Source: Hyalella azteca (Eukaryota > Arthropoda > Malacostraca > Amphipoda > Hyalellidae). Taken from it: 64,000 nucleotides of DNA. The notes under the pieces were generated by a model, which was given only the letters and a program-made list of their open reading frames with translations, was not told where the DNA came from and searched no databases. Positions within the stretch are counted from its first letter, which is position 1. Each line of letters begins with the position of its first letter. Made by a program: the position numbers and the translations under genes. The stretch is from the NCBI RefSeq assembly GCF_000764305.2, contig NW_025944371.1, positions 2,145 to 66,144 on the forward strand, written 5' to 3'. Positions 13,873 through 63,100 of the stretch are shown in pieces.

Positions 13873-14348
13873 GTGCCAGCGGTGGCACTTGCTTTGTTTC
13901 AATCAACATGATGGTATCGCATCTGAACTCTCACTCAGTACTCAACTCATTCCCGCCTAGTATGCCACTAACCTAGTTTGTCAATCGAGAATGTGTGTTT
14001 ACTTCATTTGAATATATAAAACGTTAACCAGTATGAGAGTGGTGAACACAAAGTTCTGTTCATGCTGTGTTGGAGTATCCCGGTATAAGTGTGAGGGCGC
14101 GCAAGGGATAAAACGTTCCGTCAGCCGTCCTCGTGCTCAGTACCTCCTGAGACGCTGTGCTGTTGTTGCGTCTCGTTCTCACTCCTCCGTGAACCGCGGA
14201 TGTTTCATTGATGGCATTTCCATCGACTCCGGGTCGTCCTTTCGCCAATAATTGATCACCGACCAACGACGATCAATTGCGACCTTAAAATAAAATTCGA
14301 CGACTATCGGGGCATATGGGCCCTAAAAGCGGCGGGAATCGTAACACG
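13873..14348 (+). mobile_element. Possible solo LTR (weak)
   Basis: Begins TGTGCCAGCGGTGGCA, holds a TATA-like ATATATAAAACG at about 14014, a GC-rich initiator-like stretch after it, AATAAAA near 14288, and ends GTAACA. This layout resembles an LTR, but I see no matching target-site duplication and no internal region. Confidence 0.25.
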
Positions 14349-15994
14349 GCACTTGTGTACTTTTTACTGATGAGAAATTTCATTTTGTGGCAAAGCCTGC
14401 AATGCAATACTATGAGATTCCATGATTTTTCTTCGACTGTATGTTAACTGACTTTGATCTGAGTTCGTTGGAAAAGAATGCATGCAAATCACTTAGGAAT
14501 CGACATATTCTGCTCCGAGTTTCTTCTCCATGTAATTGACGTGTTGCCGTCAACGTATTATTTATTTTCACGCACGTTCATTTCGATTTACTTAACCGTG
14601 CAGATGTTGAATCGTTTTCTTGCTCTTAGTTCACAAAAACCCTGAGATGTTACATTGGTACAAATTGTTTACTGTTTACGAGCTTATTTTTCTACACAGG
14701 AGTAGACTACGAAATAAAATTGCTTGTAAAGATTTATCTGGAATATAGCTAGAGCTTTTGGCCTCATGATTGAGGGAAAACTATTTAACCGAATTTTTAA
14801 GGCTTAATATATTCCCTGCTGCTCTCTTCTTGCCGAGACAGAATCGTAAGTGAGTTGAATGAGCAACCAGCAGGTAAATCACCAGCCCAGCAGCCGTCGG
14901 AATCACGATAGGCGCACAACATGCGAGCGCAACACGCCACCTCCGGCGCTCCGATCACTGCACGCTTCTATTCAAATTATTAAATGTCAAATTATTAAAT
15001 GGCTTCTTGTTAGATTATAGCATAGTGAATTGGAACAAGTTCTATTGTACTACATTTTTTCAGCCAAAATAATTACTAAATTGCTTCGCTGCAATTTCTT
15101 TGTTATTCGTTGCGGCTGACTGAACGCTTCTGCACTTGTGTTCGCAATTAGTGACGTCTTCTGTCAGGCGATGATTTGCTTGGAGTTGAGCAGAGATTTT
15201 TTAACCATGTATTTTGATTTTAAAAGTGATTTTTCTTCGGGTTCTTTGAGTAATATAGATTGATCAAGCGTTGCACAGACGCCACCCTTACAACAAAATT
15301 CACTAACTATATAAAACATCTGTGGATGAGAATAGATGGTTTCACAGACAGCTTTTCCCCTATAGTGAGCGCAGTTTTTTATTCTTGAAGACATTGTTAT
15401 GTCTGTGGCTTGGCATCACTACACGTCCCGAGTATCAACGTTACGTGTCGTATTCATGTTATTAGACGAGACCTCATGCATCTGCCTGCCGAGGCTGCGC
15501 TGTCTGCTCAATGTCTCGCACATTGTGTCACTCGTATCATAAATGAGCTCGCATTTAAAGCTGGGCTTTAACAGTAGATTCGTTATAATTTTGCCCAGTA
15601 TAATGAAGAATTCTCTAATATATATTTACAAAAGTTTGTAAAGTTTTTCTACACGCTATGAGAGAAATACTCCTTGATGATGATGGTATATTAATTTATT
15701 TTCGAAAAGAAAATTGTGATTGACGTCAAGTTGCCGTTAACAAAATCGAACGTTGAGTCGTGCTCTCGCTCTCAGCACATGCGGCAGTTAGAGTTTCTGG
15801 TGATATTGCCGTGGCTGAGTTTTTTTCTATTCTTCCTTCGCGGTTCGTCGCTCTTGACGTAATCGCGAGGGTAAAAACCTCTTCTATGGGAGTTTGGCTC
15901 TTGGTGCTGTGACGCCACGGCATCCTCCCCTCCCTGGCTCCTTAATTCCTCGGTCCGAGAAGTGGACGCGCAGTGGCAAAAAGGAAAACATCGT

Positions 15995-16275
15995 GTAGGG
16001 AATTTTACGGCAAGAATTTCGAGAAATAAAAAGTGATACACTCTGATATTGAAGAAAATGAATGTGGCTTATTCAGGAAGAGTGTCTTAGAGACTTTAAT
16101 TGCTCATGTGTGGTGAATGTAATCCGCAAATTGCGTAGGGAATTTTATGGCAAGAATTTCGAGAAGTAAAAAGTGATACTATCTGATATTGAAGAAAATG
16201 AATGTGGCTTATTCAGGAAGAGTGTCTTAGAGACTTTAATTGCTCATGTATGGTGAATGTAATCCGCAAATTGCG
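15995..16275. repeat. 140-bp direct tandem duplication
   Basis: Two head-to-tail copies (15995-16134 and 16135-16275) starting GTAGGGAATTTTA(C/T)GGCAAG and ending AATCCGCAAATTGCGT, with about five differences. Confidence 0.93.
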
Positions 16276-18499
16276 TCAAGAAGTTTTGCGTCAGGGAAAT
16301 CCTCAGATTATTTCAGCAGGTTTCATTCCGGCGAGGTCATTAAAAAAGACGCGATACTGCTGGAGATGAGTGGCATAATGAGGACCTCGAGCTCCGTAAG
16401 AAGAACGGGGATTATGAAGCAGAGCAGACTCAGAAAAGCTCTGCTTGTGTCCAGATTTTTCAGCAACTATGTGCAAGAGTTCCATTTTGCGTAAATTTTA
16501 GTTGAGCTCCAAATAATTCGTCGTGTATTTTGCTGTATAAAATAAAATTGTTGGTGCTGATCAATGGAGTCGATTATCAAGCGTTGTTCTACTTCTGTTG
16601 GTCTCAAGAGAATGTTTTCTTTAGGAACCTATCTTCGGTACCAATTATGATACCAAATTTGTTGATGAATTTTCCGTCCGTTCGTTTATTTATCTATATA
16701 CTGGTCCAATAACCTGACCTACGCCACAGTTGGGCTTGTTGTGTACAGAGCCACGCTCATTCGAGCAGTTTATTCAGGGCCTCATGATGGACATTAATGA
16801 GGTACTGCGACTATTGCAGTGTGTCTCCAATTGCTTCTGTCAATGCAGCAAGGAATCTGAAAGAGATTTAAAAGTTATTATTGATCCAGTCATCAACAAC
16901 ACGAATTGTACAGGATAATACGACGTTTCCTCAAAACTTGTTGGTGCAATTGTCTCGCATTAGTTCCAGGCGCGAAAATACGCTATTTGCCATCAATAAT
17001 TAGACGTTTTTTAACATTTCGTAATTCGGAACATAGTGTTTGCTACTGTATTATTGGCACCTATGTTTCCTGCCCGTATTGTTGCTACCTCCTCCCTCGC
17101 ATGTCCGTGTACGAGCTGCTGGTCCTGGCTACAAGCCAGCGATGCTCTGGGACAAACTCGCTAATGAACCGTCGTTTTTACAGCCACCTTGCGCGCCTCA
17201 ACAAGGCTTGTAGAAGCGCGGTTTATGCGAGTGCTTGGGTACTTCGTCGTTAAATTCTGTGACATTTTTGTTTAACGCAACATACCTGCTTGCTTCTTCT
17301 CGAATTGCTTACATTTTTCTTTTTCAGCATTTATTCACCTTTTTGTATTCTTTGTATCGGCGTTGCTGAATATTTCTAATGTTAGCAATGAAATCAGTTA
17401 GCGCTAAGAGAGGGTAAGTGTAATCTGAAGTCCTTCTATTTTTCCTCCCAATAAACCCATCAATCCCTATTTTTTTTTCTCAAGCATAACGAACATTTGC
17501 TCCACGATCTATTGTGTCCACACCGATATAGATTCGCCATTATTAAATGTTCGCTTAGCTCTGCCACCTTCATTTTTGTTGGTTAACAACGTGACGGTTG
17601 ACTGTTTATGGACTACCAGCCGTTCCGTGTTTACACAGACTGAAGGCTTGAGTTGGCACACTTCGTGTTGTGGTTACTTCCAATAATATGCAAGGAAGCT
17701 GCGTCAACATTGAGACCTCAAAGGATGCTAATCGATTTTGTTGGCTGTCTAGTTTTCAAGTTCAATTCCGTTTTTCTTCTGTTCGTACAACGGTTGGTGA
17801 TGGAAGAACTCTATAATTAATTAAACTCTATCATTACTCTCTATCTCAGAACTCTTATCATTAAATTAATTTCGTTGTGGTGTTTTTCGCTTTGTTGCGC
17901 TATTGCAACTGTGGCTGAAATCCCGCGTAGCCTTCATCTCGAAACTGCTATAGCAAAACCAGTACCTATAAAAGTAACACGAGATTATTAGAGGTTGTTG
18001 AATTAAATTTGAACAAGGTTCTGTAGTGTTTAATCGATGCAATGAAATAATTTTATCTACGTCAATTGTTAAGCAGTTGTGTAAAATGTACGTAATACGT
18101 TACTGTGCAAAGGTATGGATGTTGTACAAGTTACCGCCATACTAACGTCGTCATTTATTTAGCGCGTCAAGTGATGCTGTCGCGCGCTGTACTTAGTTCA
18201 TCACTCGCGACGGCCTTGATGATAGTGACGGCGTCGGCGCGGCCGTGACGCGGTGCTGCCGCCGTATCATAGCTACGGTGGTGTGGGGCGTGCCAAGCCC
18301 TGCGGTGGCACTGCCCGTGCTTGCTGCGGGGTGCCAACTTAAGGACGCCTGTCCTTACTCTTGAAAGCTTGCTCATGAGCTTCTTAGTGGCTGACTTTAC
18401 TTGCGCTAACTCAACATTTTATCGAAATAATATCTAAGAAAATGAATCTGGGAATATTATACAGAAATTGGAATAAACCCTCGAGGCAAATTTCGTTGA

Positions 18500-18573
18500 C
18501 ACAACATTCAAATAACGTAAATTCAACAAAACGACGTGTTATTCAATGTTGATTTAACGTCACCTGTCTGGTC
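18500..18573. mobile_element. Diverged third copy of the AACGTT-type element
   Basis: ACATTCAAATAACGTAAATTC ... ATGTTGATTTAACGTCACCTG shows the same AACGT/GTCACCTG layout with inverted halves. Confidence 0.35.
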
Positions 18574-18850
18574 GGAACTCGGAACTATAATTAAGAAGGA
18601 GTAAATTTTTCAAATAATGATAAAAAACTTGATAAATAATTCAATCGCCGCCTTCAATTGGAAGTTACGATGGCTATTTTTTTCAAGTGATTCGTGTGGT
18701 CTTCTCGAATGCTTGACTGATTGTGTTGATGCTGGCCTCCTGCATTCTTCTTTAATTTCTTCAGTAGTTCTTAGTAAAATCATTATGCATGTCAAACGGG
18801 TCAGTTATTGACAAAATTGTTATCTCAATTGAGCCCATTTCGCTTCTCTA

Positions 18851-19089
18851 TTTGATCAGGATGTTATTTTTTCACGACCATATATAGAGACGGTTAAGCA
18901 ATTCAGACGCAAATTTAAATGCATGTTATTAGACTTTTCTTTACTGAAGGTAACTCTAGTTACTTTTCCTTTAGGTATGAATAACATTTCAACCTATGTA
19001 TGAATGTGTAGAACAGCGTTGAACATCAAAGAATGAGAGACTGCATCGGTGTATAGTGACGATAGTTGTTAAATTTTAGGTCCTCATGG
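18851..19089. repeat. 239-bp direct repeat, copy 1
   Basis: Starts TTTGATCAGG and ends TTAGGTCCTCATGG. The second copy (19232-19470) has the same length and about 90% identity by eye. Confidence 0.92.
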
Positions 19090-19231
19090 AATGTATGTTC
19101 TAGATTCTACGAACTGACGATGGAGCTGGACTCCGAAACGTTTTCTATAAAGATATGAATTTTTGTGGACTTTTCTTTGCTTTTACATTTTTAGTCAACT
19201 TGCGATTTAAGCAAATAAGTGACATTAATAC
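19090..19231 (+). ncRNA. Candidate hammerhead ribozyme core in spacer between 239-bp repeats
   Basis: CTGACGA at 19114-19120 matches the CUGANGA core. It is followed by one extra T, a GGAG...CTCC stem (19122-19125 with 19131-19134), then GAAAC (19135-19139) and ACGTTTTC. GAA before CTGACGA can pair with TTC at about 19143-19145 as a start of stem I, and ACGT could act as a minimal, self-complementary stem III. Such type I motifs with tiny stem III occur in Penelope-like and retrozyme elements. The extra T and short stems make this a candidate only. Confidence 0.4.
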
Positions 19232-19470
19232 TTTGATCAGGTTGTTATTCTTTAACGCCCATATACAGAGACGGTTAAGCAATTCAGTCGCAAATTTAAA
19301 TGCATGTCATCAGACCTTTCTTTACTGAGGGTAACTCTAGTTACTTTCAATTTAGTTATGAATAGCATTGCAACCGATGTTTGAATGTGTAGAACAGCGT
19401 TGAACATCGAAGAATGAGAGACCGCATCGGTGTATAGTGACGATAGTTGTTAAATTTTAGGTCCTCATGG
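19232..19470. repeat. 239-bp direct repeat, copy 2
   Basis: Pairs with 18851-19089 (period 381). The ribozyme-like spacer does not recur after this copy. Confidence 0.92.
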
Positions 19471-20051
19471 CGGTTTATTAAATGAGGTATAAAGAAATGT
19501 TAAATTCACCATTAGAATAGATACCCGGCTGGTTTATTGTAAAATCGCCCACGCTGAGCCCAAATAATGTGCAGTTGTTCTAATCCAATGAGAATAGCTT
19601 CGGTGATGGCCGTGACTCAGCGCCATGTTTGCTGCGCTCGCTAGTCGCATATCTTGCAATTATGGACTTGCTTCCAACGTTTGTTGGGCTCTCTCATTCA
19701 GTACCATATTTTCTTACAAATTTCCTGCTAACTTTAAGACATTTAAATTTTGCTCAGCTCATGTTTTGCTCTTTTTTTTTCTTCGAGATAGAGGAAATCT
19801 ATATATTTTCGTTTTTTCTCTGACAGAATTTGAGTTCTCCGCGTATAAAAGAAGAATTTTTAATGCAGTGTCTCTTCAACTTTTAATTGTAATATTTCAC
19901 ATGTAATAAATTTGTGTTACAAAAGGTGTAAAGCAGGTAACAAGCACTGCTGATGATGATCCAATTAAGCTGTGTAATGACGGCTGGTGCTGTCCATGTC
20001 TGTAGCCTGGATACGCATTAAATAAGCATTCGTGCCAGCCGCTCAATCATC

Positions 20052-20271
20052 AACGAATCTTTTGCACGCGTCGTGCCTTGATGTGCAACGTATCTTTTGC
20101 ACGCGTCATGCATTGTTGCGCCACGTATCTTTTGCACGCGTCGTGCCTTGTTGTGCAACGTATCTTTTGCACGCGTCATGCCTTGTTGTGCAACGTATCT
20201 TTTGCAGGCGTCGTGCCTTGTTGTGCAACGTATCTTTTGCAAATGCTTTGTTGTGCAACGTTTCTTTTGAA
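20052..20271. repeat. 35-bp tandem repeat, about six units
   Basis: Units contain GTGCCTTGTTGTGCAACGTA and TCTTTTGCACGCGTC; the last units are shortened (TTTTGCAAATG). Confidence 0.93.
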
Positions 20272-21635
20272 ATGAAACGTATGAAACTATTGAAATTCGC
20301 AGTTTTCGTTTAGTGTTTCTTGTCAAAATCGCTTTTTCTTTTCTTCATTTAAATGTCAAATGGAGTTCAGGAGTGCATAAATTCTGGGTATTAAGATTTG
20401 AACTTGCTTAAATTTTAACTAAATTCATCGGCAGCAATGCTTTTTTCGATGCCCTTCGTGAGATACATTACAATTTTTTTTTCTGAAATATTTGATACAA
20501 GTTTTTGATATTGTTATCATCTAGTGATCGTTTATGAACATTTCTGAAGTTATTTCCTTCGTGTTCGCTGGAAACTATCAATTCATGCGGTTCTCGGTAA
20601 TTTGTTAAATCTTCTAAATATATGACAATTAAATCATAGTTACATTTTATCCCTGCTGTAATACTTTCATTTATTAGCGAAGGCAAATTTCAAATAAGTT
20701 ATTCGAGCCTGAAAACGACGCCTATATAGTACTCCTGCACGTGCTCATGATTGCTATATCTCATATATTTTAAACATGAAAAGCAAATTAGTAAATCCTC
20801 AAGGTACGTGTAACCTAGTAACGTGTATAATATTGATCAGGCATCAATTTTAACTACCTATATATTGGGAGAAGATGTTTCCATGTCAAATATACATCCT
20901 TTGTATTGCGCTAGCTTATTCACCAGCTTTTATGGTGCATTTGGTATGAATTTCAAAAGAAAAGTAGTTATGTCATTAAATTCTTGATTAGAATGCATGT
21001 CAACAAAATTTGGCTCTGCATACCGCAAACCACGTCCCAAAGTCCGCTATAATGATGAATTTGCCTTGATTTGTTGAAAAACTTTTTACCCGTGTACCGA
21101 GATCCTAGTAAGTGCTATTGAATATCTTAGTAGCCAGAATGATTTGTTGTTCATGCCAATAAACATGAGTTACTTTTTTGGCGGGTTGATTTATTTGTGT
21201 GGACGGTGCAGCGCGAATTGACGTCATGTTTCTTCATCGATTGCGCATGCATGCATGCATTGGATATTACTTCAACGTTCCGTTCCTTGTATTACAGAAT
21301 TCTTAAAATTATCTGAGTTTTTCTGATAATAGGTTATTTTTTTAACGAGTGAAGTGTTGATTTAACTTTAAATGCTTACTTATTTGATTAACTGGCAGTC
21401 ATTGCGCGGTTTGATTTGTTTTTTAATTGCATTTTCTTGAAATCGATCGTGTATGATGCTAATGAAGTTTTGATTAAAGTATTCTGATTTTTTGTTTGGT
21501 TCAATATTAATTATGCGCAGTCTTAACGTTCCAGTGACATGAACCTTCGATGGGCTTCAATACCAGTGCCTTGACTAAACGCTCGTCTTTTCCATCTTTT
21601 GGTTTGATTTCATTTATATGGTCAAATTTACTTGG

Positions 21636-21692
21636 TTCGTAGATGCAGTCTGTATGGTGAACTTCTTCGTAGATGCAGTCTGTATGGTGAAA
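21636..21692. repeat. 30-bp duplication
   Basis: TTCGTAGATGCAGTCTGTAT with GGTGAA occurs at 21636 and 21666. Confidence 0.85.
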
Positions 21693-24069
21693 TTCTTACT
21701 GAGATCGTAAACGTATTTACTGAGGAACAATCCAGTGTCTTTCAGCAGCGATTGTTATAACTTTTTCACCATGCAAGACACCTAGGTCTGGAATGACGTC
21801 TTGTACTGAAATATCGCTTTGTTTTATTTGGATCGTTGCTGTCATGAGCATAATTTGTCTTGTCCCATGCATCACATGCTATGTTTGTTTACCTTCAGTT
21901 CGATATGAACTCGACATTGACGTGTGACGGCCTCTCTTTCTTCCTACCGCCGGTATGTGCGTCTGCCGTTGTCATGGCGTTCTTTGAAAAATAACATACT
22001 TTGAGCAAGATGCCGAACCGGATTTGCGTCATCGTTTTTATTGGAATATTTTTTATTATTGACGGTTTAAATTTTCGCCGAAAAGCATTATGCTAATCAG
22101 TCGAAGTTTTTGAATGAAGACTTATTCATGATATTTCAAACGCGTATCAAGTAATCCATCCACCCTCGCTTACTTGAATCAAGCAAAAAAAAAAATTTTA
22201 ATTATTAAGATAGATAAAATGGAAATCTGAGTATAGCCGATAGTTTTGGCAAGAATTTGGTTTTGGTTTTCTCACAAACATACATTTTTTTAAATTATTT
22301 TTACCCAACATGTGACTAACAACTGTAATGAAACATTTTTCTTCCAGAAGTTTTGTAGGGAAAATTATCGTAGCGCGAGTGATTAATAAGCGTATTCAAG
22401 TAATAATTTCAAGTGTTTAAGATTAACATCTTGTTTACATATTTTTGCTTGTGCTGGGCATTCTTGCAATCAATACGATCAGTCTTAAAATGTCACGCAG
22501 TGATCAGGCTCGTACCTTTTTCTTCTTCTACCGCAATCTCTTCATGTTTTCTCTACTTCCTGGTATTGCTTTCAACTCAAGATTTTTTAACCTCTTGACA
22601 TTACATAATCTTGGAAAACGGCCGCCTTCCTTATACCAGATATCCGGTTACATGTTTACTTAAAGTGGAGCGCAATACAATGATCATATAAAGCGATTGA
22701 GTTGATCCTAGTAGAATTTAGGTCCGGAACATAATTCAAAGTCTGATAAGAATATAATAGGAGACTCACATTCTGGCTTCCTAAAAAAGATATAATTAGG
22801 CTAGTTAAAATCTGTAAAGAAGATTACTGATCGAAAGTGCCTAATATAGTGTTATGTGAGCTGCTAATATCTTAGCGTGGAGTATCTCAGTAAGATACAC
22901 GGCGTGCTTCCTACGGGGATGATAAGACCGCGCAGAAGTGCAGGCATCCTGTGATAGCGCGGCCGGCGTCACCTGATGACGTGCCAGGCGACGGCTGCTA
23001 CAGTACGAGTTCATCAGTGCGTGCTGTGCGTTAGTGATGGACCTGCAGTCCATGGTTCGCATTAATTTTATTAGTTGCGGCTTGCATTTGACCGATTCTT
23101 TGGAGTTCGACTTGCAATAATTGACGTCCATTTCATGCAAGAAATTTACCCTCTGAAGTTTTTCTAAATTACCGGTATTCAGAGTTTTAACGGGAAAACT
23201 AACATTATTTGTCTCAATCGTGTGCCTATCTCGTGGATTTAGATATATTTAACTTAACGCTTAAATAATCGATGCCTGGCTGAGGACGTGCTAGACTCGC
23301 TGCACACTATCGTCTAGCGTCACTCAAGACGACTCGGGTCGTATTGACCAATTCATTGCGCAAAGCGATTTTGGTGACGTCATGTAGCGTCTTAGCATGT
23401 AATTCTTGCTCCCGTCCGTGACATATATTTGAAATTTCCAAATCCATTGTTCTCGAACAGCCGCACAAATATTTACTATGGATATTATTTATATACTACC
23501 TCGTTAAATTAATCAACGTAAAAAATTTTCATTCTCATCTTCTTTATATTATTATTCCCTAGTTTATTAAGCACTACTTGTTCTGAAACACAGATTTGAG
23601 ATCTGTGGAATTTAATGATTAATTCTTTTTCGACAGTCGTTACTTTTAAATGATTTCCTGCATAAAATTAGTTGTGCCTCAATAGGTTATTATTGTATTT
23701 GCATGTCCGCAGTTGCCTTGTCTTGACACTTAAACTCGCCAACCAACCTCATTGGCCGTCCCAAATCTGCCATTTGTATACCAGACAATTTATCCGTACC
23801 GATTAGCACGCACTTCATAACTTCAATAAGATTTACTTGAGCCACGAATTCTTACATACCCTGGGTGAAGTTTTTCTGCATCATCCATCTCATCTCATGT
23901 TGACTTTCGAATAAATTAAATGCCGGAAACGATCCCAAATTAAATCGGATGGACCCCTAAGGATTCTGCATTCAATTCTGACCGTTTTTTTCCGGATGAT
24001 CTTCGTTGTGAATCCTCGTTATCGAGTGGATCCTTATGATCGCTCGCGACTCTCAAGAATTTTGTGATC

Positions 24070-59375
<35,306 letters not shown>

Positions 59376-60110
59376 AGCCTTATTTTGTACTTTAGTCTAT
59401 AGCGTAACGCTCGATAGCGACCACTATGCGCACATCTCATGCGCAATGACTAGTTTTTTGTAAGTCAGCAGATGTCCAAGCGCATAATGGCTCATAGAGA
59501 GATTTGTATCTTGCTTAGCTGCTCACTGATACCAAGTAATATTTTAGGTAAATGGGTAGGTAATAAATTGAGTATGCAGTAATGTATAGCGGGTACAACG
59601 TACTGAATACTCACTTAAGTATCGATGTCGTTGCCTTCAGTTAAGGAGTGAAGATGGGCCTTAACTTGCTGTCCTGTGATCAATATAAATGTTACTGCTG
59701 AAGATAAGATTTTAACTCTCAATTGTATATAAGAAATGAAGTCCTCAGTGACGCGGGCTCAGTTCTCAGCGCGACCAGGTCAATGCTGGTCGCCAAGACT
59801 GGGCTCTCATATCTGCGGGGTATTTTCCATATTTAATACGACTGATGATGCATTTTTATGCTCTGGTATTTTTGGCTGATGTAGAGGTAAGTGGAAGCTG
59901 CCGAATGATGCCTTACATGATATTTTTGCAAGCAGTCAGTGACATCACAGTGAGGCTTTCGGTGAATTTATTTTGTATTCTTTGTCAAAATTTTCTGAAG
60001 ATATGTCGATTGTGGAATTTTAATTTTAAATGAATTTTTAAGAACGTGCAAGATCATCTGTGTCGCTGACGAGTGTCTAATAAAGGCTTTATTTAGTTAT
60101 TGTAAATCAT
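59376..60110 (+). other. Probable 3' UTR of the ATP8B gene
   Basis: AT-rich, no coding bias. Possible poly(A) signals AATAAA at 59562-59567 and 60079-60084; the latter is followed within about 30 bp by T-rich sequence. The true end could lie further downstream, since the flank contains more such hexamers. Confidence 0.45.
60079..60084 (+). terminator. Candidate poly(A) signal AATAAA
   Basis: AATAAA about 700 bp after the stop codon, followed by T-rich sequence (GGCTTTATTTAGTTATTG). Chosen over 59562 on downstream context only. Confidence 0.35.
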
Positions 60111-63100
60111 TGCAAGGCCATTATTTAAGACGTCTCCTTTTTTCACTGAAAATTTGTAATCTGTAAAACAACTTTAAATGATTTCCCATCCGCAATTTAA
60201 TTTGTATATTCTTCAAACTCAGATTTCTTGAAATAATAAGAAAATAAATATACTTATCTCTTCATTCCATATGTTACGGCCACCTTAGGATTAATTGTTG
60301 TATTGCATCGCATAAAGTCTACTGTGTGATCAAATTCCGGTACGTTGAGCTCAGGCTGAACACAATACTTGCTTGTAGAGGTTGCCGATCCATTGCTCTG
60401 TGACTGCTGCTTGATGTTACTTACGTATTATCGTCTGTGGTTGTTAAAGTAAACTAAAAACATTCTAGCCTCGTGAACCCATTACATCGTAAGCTTCTCT
60501 TGACACGCACATGTTACCGAGTAACATTTATTTAGATCGCAATGAGTTTCTGCAGCGATGGACTGGAGAGTGTGGCATTTAATGTCATTCGATGGGAAAT
60601 CTACATTGAGTGAAAAAAAGTATTTGTTGTAGTTTCATTGTGTTGATTTTCTCACGGTAAAGCCTGCTTCCTGCTGTGCGATGTTTATTCTTATTGTGTA
60701 CGCTTAGTAAGCTCAGCAAATTGAATGCTTGTTTTCTAAGTTTGGTCGTTAGTCTTGCTTATGTTTATACTTCTAGAGAACTTTTTTATGAGTTCCTTCC
60801 TCCGTCCTCTTGGTCTCTGGTCTCTCGCTTTATTTCTATTTTACATTTAAGAAGAGTCGCCGAGCGTGCAGAGTTTGTGAGCCCTCGTGTCACCATTTTG
60901 TTAGCGATTAATGCTTTGTTCTCTCTTGTGTATAGAAGATTTGGTTGTCAATTTATTTCTTATGAATTTTCAAGCAAGATGTGCTTCTGATTATTTTAGA
61001 ATAATCTCTATTTTTCTACCCACTCGTTTGCTTCAAGATGTGTTGTGATTACACTCAAGTGTTGTCAGCTTGTGTTGGCCGAGTAGCGTGCCTTCGTCAT
61101 CGCTCTGCATCCATCACGGCGTCTATGCAAGTAGCTATACAATATATTCATTATTATTATTATCATTATCACCATTGCTAATGTCTATACTTTTACGAGT
61201 TTCGTAATTTTTTAATTCAGGCTCTGACTTTGTCAGATGTTGTGTCATCGTTGCGGCCGCCACTAGCGATACAAATTATGTGACTAATTTCATAGGATCG
61301 CTGTAAAGGCTGACGAATTGTTTCTCTGCTACATTGAAGTGCATCAATTCGTAATGTTGCGGTGCAAAGGGCTTCTCAGTAAATTCATAAGTTCAGCCTG
61401 CCAGAGACACAAGTTTCCATTTCTGATTTATACGGCGGTGAATTATCGATTCATGGACCGCAATATTCCTCTCTTAAAAGTCACGTTAAAACACGGAGGC
61501 TCGTTTACCAATTACGTTTGCTAAGAATTTTAACTCCATTACTAAATGTTTAGAACCCTCCAATTTGATGCGAGGTAATTGCACTCTTAAACTAATAACA
61601 ATACTTTGCTCCCCGTCTGATTGTCTGAGCTTTGGTGTTGATTCAGTATTTAGTGTGGAGACTTTTAGATTTATGATGGGTGGAATGTGTTATCATTACC
61701 ATTACCATTATTTGCAATATTTTTGAACTCATGTAATTAGTTTCTAAACTTGAGTAGCTGTATATGTTCCCCTTTTGTTCGCGCGTTGATGAGGAAGAAC
61801 TTAATGTGATGTTGTAAATTTTTCACTGCATTGTAGCAACTCCATTCCTACAAACTGCTTTACTTTTAAATTTCTGCCAATTTATTATTGCAATTTTCAG
61901 TTTTTCAGCTCGGTAAATGATATTTCACTTTAAAACTGATATATCAGGTCTATACAAAGAGTTGTGAGGCCAACCTACGTCGAAGAAACCAATCTTTGAC
62001 CTCGCACTCTTTTACTCTATTCACTTGATGAGCGACTACTTACCGTTCATCCCAAGTCCTCAACTGCAGATGAATCACAGCCTCCATATCCTCACCGTAT
62101 CATTCCACAATGCCTTATAACTCTTAAGATAAATAGCTCCATATCACGTTATTTTGTCTTAGGTCTCATCAAGGTTGTTAGTAAGTCGCATAGCGAAAGA
62201 TCTAATTCTATCATAGTTGCAGGTGTTGAGCGTTTACTTTGCTGTACGTTAGAAAGAATATAGAGCTTTATTATCATTATGCAGAATATTAACGTTTGTA
62301 CAGTATGCTAAGTGCAAATATTGCTTCAGTACCTCCGTGTTTGCCTCATGGTGTACGTGTTCTCTGTTTGGCTCGTGTTATACAAACTTTATACCTGTCA
62401 GAGAATGCAGGTTTCGGTGGAATTAATTTATGCAAGAATTATACATTATTGTTTCTTATGTCTTTTACGACGATGAGTTGAACCGATGAGTGAAATGTAG
62501 ACTCGTCACCTACGGTCTCGGAAACGAGTTGCTCATGCCCTGTTGAAGCGCAAAAATTATTACCTTACAAAATTGGTGCCTTCCCTTGAGATTTTCTATA
62601 GCCTGCATGATTTCATCTAGAAGCAATTGTCAAATTTTTACAGTAGCTTGAAGTTCTTAGAAATCAAGTTACCATATTTTGATATTCCCATAAGTCCATG
62701 GTAACCATGGCAAATATGGCTCTATACTATGTATCTGAATCTGTGCCAATTTCAAGGCTATTCTTTTCATCTTCGATCCTAATTATAATCTTGAGCATTC
62801 AAATGCCCTCAATGCAAGACTTCATGGTAGTCATTAGCCTAGCCTTTGGCTGCTAGTTGTTCATTCCGAAATGTGAATGACTTCGGTCACGGATCCATCT
62901 CAGTCTAATTTATTTATTTCGTAATGATAGACGTGATGAGATTTATACATCTACCTGCCACGTTATTTCTTTACATACTTTGATATAATGCTACAGTGGA
63001 AACTTTGATTACTGTACCCTAGACTGACGCGGGTGATTGCAATCTAGGGTCTCTTTTGATTTAAAAATGAATGTGTCCAGTTTGTACATAGATTCGTCGT

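Larger units (their letters stand above)
12706..24069 (+). other. Long intron or upstream region between the alternative N-terminal exons
   Basis: Holds the repeats listed separately (15995, 18851, 20052, 21636), a GACAGACGGACAGACGGACG run near 13630-13656 and a possible solo LTR. No conserved coding sequence seen. Confidence 0.5.

Noticed and set aside
20018..20326. Frames on both strands across the 35-bp array as genes
   Set aside because: Products of the repeat only; flanks show no coding bias.
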